Positions 6,503-7,459 of a stretch of 7,459 nucleotides of DNA are shown here, piece by piece. Position 1 is the stretch's first letter. The number at the start of each line of letters is the position of its first letter. This DNA is from an uncultured Oscillibacter sp. (GTDB lineage: Bacteria; Bacillota; Clostridia; Oscillospirales; Oscillospiraceae), in assembly GCA_946530565.1 (NCBI GenBank), contig CAMNAE010000073.1:1-7459 (forward strand). The letters are read 5' to 3'. The notes under the pieces were generated by a model. It made no database searches. It was not told the origin of the DNA and saw only the letters and a list, made by a program, of their open reading frames with translations. The translations under genes were made by a program, and so were the position numbers.

Positions 6503-7459
6503 TCAGTTGTCGCTCGTGATCCACTCGACGGGGATCAGGTTGAAGGCGGCCGTGACCTCTTCGCTCGTGAGCGAAAGGCGGCTCTCCGTCGAGAAGATCT
6601 CTCCCGCGTAGAGCACGCTCTGCTGCCTCGAGAGCAGGAAGCGCCCGTTGCGGCCGGCGCGGCTTGCGCGGTTGGCGCCGCTGAGCGTGAGGATCCTGAG
6701 GATCGGCACCGAGGCTCCGTCATCGGCATAGGAGAACGTGACATAGGATTCATCCGCCGTGCCGCCGGACTGCGCGGTGACGCTGCCGTGCCAGGACTCG
6801 GGCCACATGAGATACCAGCCGTCGACGGTGTTGTGATAGGTGCTGCACTTTAAGGTCTCCTCGCCGCTGCGGCTCAAAGACACCCAGTCGATCCGGTAGG
6901 CCGCGTCCTGCTCCTCCGAAATCACGGGCAGGTGCTCCGCCAGCGGGATCTCGGTCACGCCGTCGTTGTCGATATCGGTCGGGAAGAGTCCGCGGAAGGT
7001 CGTCACCTCGCGTGAGACGCCCGTGGAGTCGGAGCGTGCGGCGTTGATGAGCGCGCCGCCGCGGATCGTCAGCACATCGCAGATGAAGACGCCGCCCTCG
7101 CCGACGCCGGAGACGAACAGCGCGCGGCTGCCGTCGGAGAAGGCGCCCATGCGGATACGCCCCTGCTCGCGCAGCTCCGCCATCGTCATTGAAAGGCCGA
7201 TCGAGCTTTTGAGCGTGAGTCCGCCCTGGCTCCAGCCGTAGCAGTCGGCCACGGAGTCGCCGTCGTCGGTGCTGTGGAGCAGCAGCAGCTCGCGCGCGCT
7301 GTCGCCGTCGAGATCGGCCACGGTGTATTTGACGTAATTGGCGTTCAGAATCTCCGCGGGCGCGCCGCCGCGCAGGGTGTAGACCGAGAGCGCGAGCAGG
7401 TCCGCGTTGACGCGCCAGCCGATCAGAAGCTCGCTCGAGCCGTCGGCGTTCAGGTCCTC
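6503..7459 (-). CDS. Uncharacterised protein with DxDxDG (FG-GAP/VCBS-like) repeats, 5' end cut by right edge
   Basis: The frame is open from the right edge to a TGA at 6503-6505, giving 318 visible C-terminal residues. Three short acidic loops of the DxDxDGxxE type are seen: DLNADGSSE (2-10), DLDGDSARE (49-57, Ser in place of Gly) and DIDNDGVTE (162-170), each followed by hydrophobic residues as in calcium-binding blades of FG-GAP/VCBS proteins. They are widely spaced, which would suit a beta-propeller-like domain in which only some blades keep the loop. The last third (about 210-318) has no such loop and contains GWYLMWPESWHGSVT and YAGEIFSTES, and looks like a separate domain. Such proteins are normally exported, often as lipoproteins, but the N-terminus that would show a signal peptide is outside the window. 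It lies 76 nt upstream of the response regulator on the same strand, so it may share a transcript or a function with the sensor pair (inference). Exact role not recognised. Confidence 0.7.
   Translation of the reverse strand, partial: EDLNADGSSELLIGWRVNADLLALSVYTLRGGAPAEILNANYVKYTVADLDGDSARELLLLHSTDDGDSVADCYGWSQGGLTLKSSIGLSMTMAELREQGRIRMGAFSDGSRALFVSGVGEGGVFICDVLTIRGGALINAARSDSTGVSREVTTFRGLFPTDIDNDGVTEIPLAEHLPVISEEQDAAYRIDWVSLSRSGEETLKCSTYHNTVDGWYLMWPESWHGSVTAQSGGTADESYVTFSYADDGASVPILRILTLSGANRASRAGRNGRFLLSRQQSVLYAGEIFSTESRLSLTSEEVTAAFNLIPVEWITSDN

Noticed and set aside
1..7459. CRISPR arrays, tRNA or rRNA genes, transposases, phage genes or a novel defence system
   Set aside because: No regularly spaced repeats, cloverleaf-like sequences, terminal inverted repeats or relevant protein motifs were seen. 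The window is almost fully accounted for by core genes.

Overview
The window is a compact, high-GC (clearly above 60 percent by eye) chromosomal segment in which every supportable gene lies on the minus strand, so it is read from the right edge to the left. The gene content, the AGGAGG-type ribosome binding sites and the DUF1385/YqhQ–PrmC pair point to a Firmicute of the class Clostridia. The high GC makes an Oscillospiraceae/Ruminococcaceae-type gut anaerobe the most likely host. That lineage is an inference from gene content and composition, not from a database match.

Right part (7459 to about 4283), a signalling block: a gene cut by the right edge encodes an uncharacterised protein with three DxDxDGxxE-type (FG-GAP/VCBS-like) loops. 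After 76 nt comes an OmpR/PhoB-type response regulator, and then its sensor histidine kinase, whose ATG overlaps the regulator stop codon by one base. The pair is one translational unit and very probably a cognate two-component system sensing something outside the membrane. The signal is not identifiable from sequence.

Middle (4282 to 4159): a 124-nt gap with an AT-rich stretch that stands out in this GC-rich region. It carries the best promoter candidate of the window, an extended -10 reading toward the next genes.

Left part (4158 to 1), a housekeeping block: DUF1385/YqhQ polytopic membrane protein, prmC (release-factor methyltransferase, 3 nt downstream), recA (45 nt downstream), recX (overlapping recA by 11 nt) and rimO (overlapping recX by 4 nt, cut by the left edge). 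The spacing suggests cotranscription, with recX and rimO translationally coupled to what precedes them. RecA and RecX form a functional pair (recombinase and its modulator). PrmC and RimO both modify translation components (release factors and ribosomal protein S12).

No tRNA, rRNA, CRISPR array, insertion sequence, attachment site, origin or convincing intrinsic terminator was seen. The long plus-strand open frames are GC-driven shadows of the minus-strand genes. Overall this is an ordinary core-genome region. I do not see an undescribed defence, mobile or biosynthetic system. The most open questions are the functions of the DxDxDG protein and of the DUF1385 protein.
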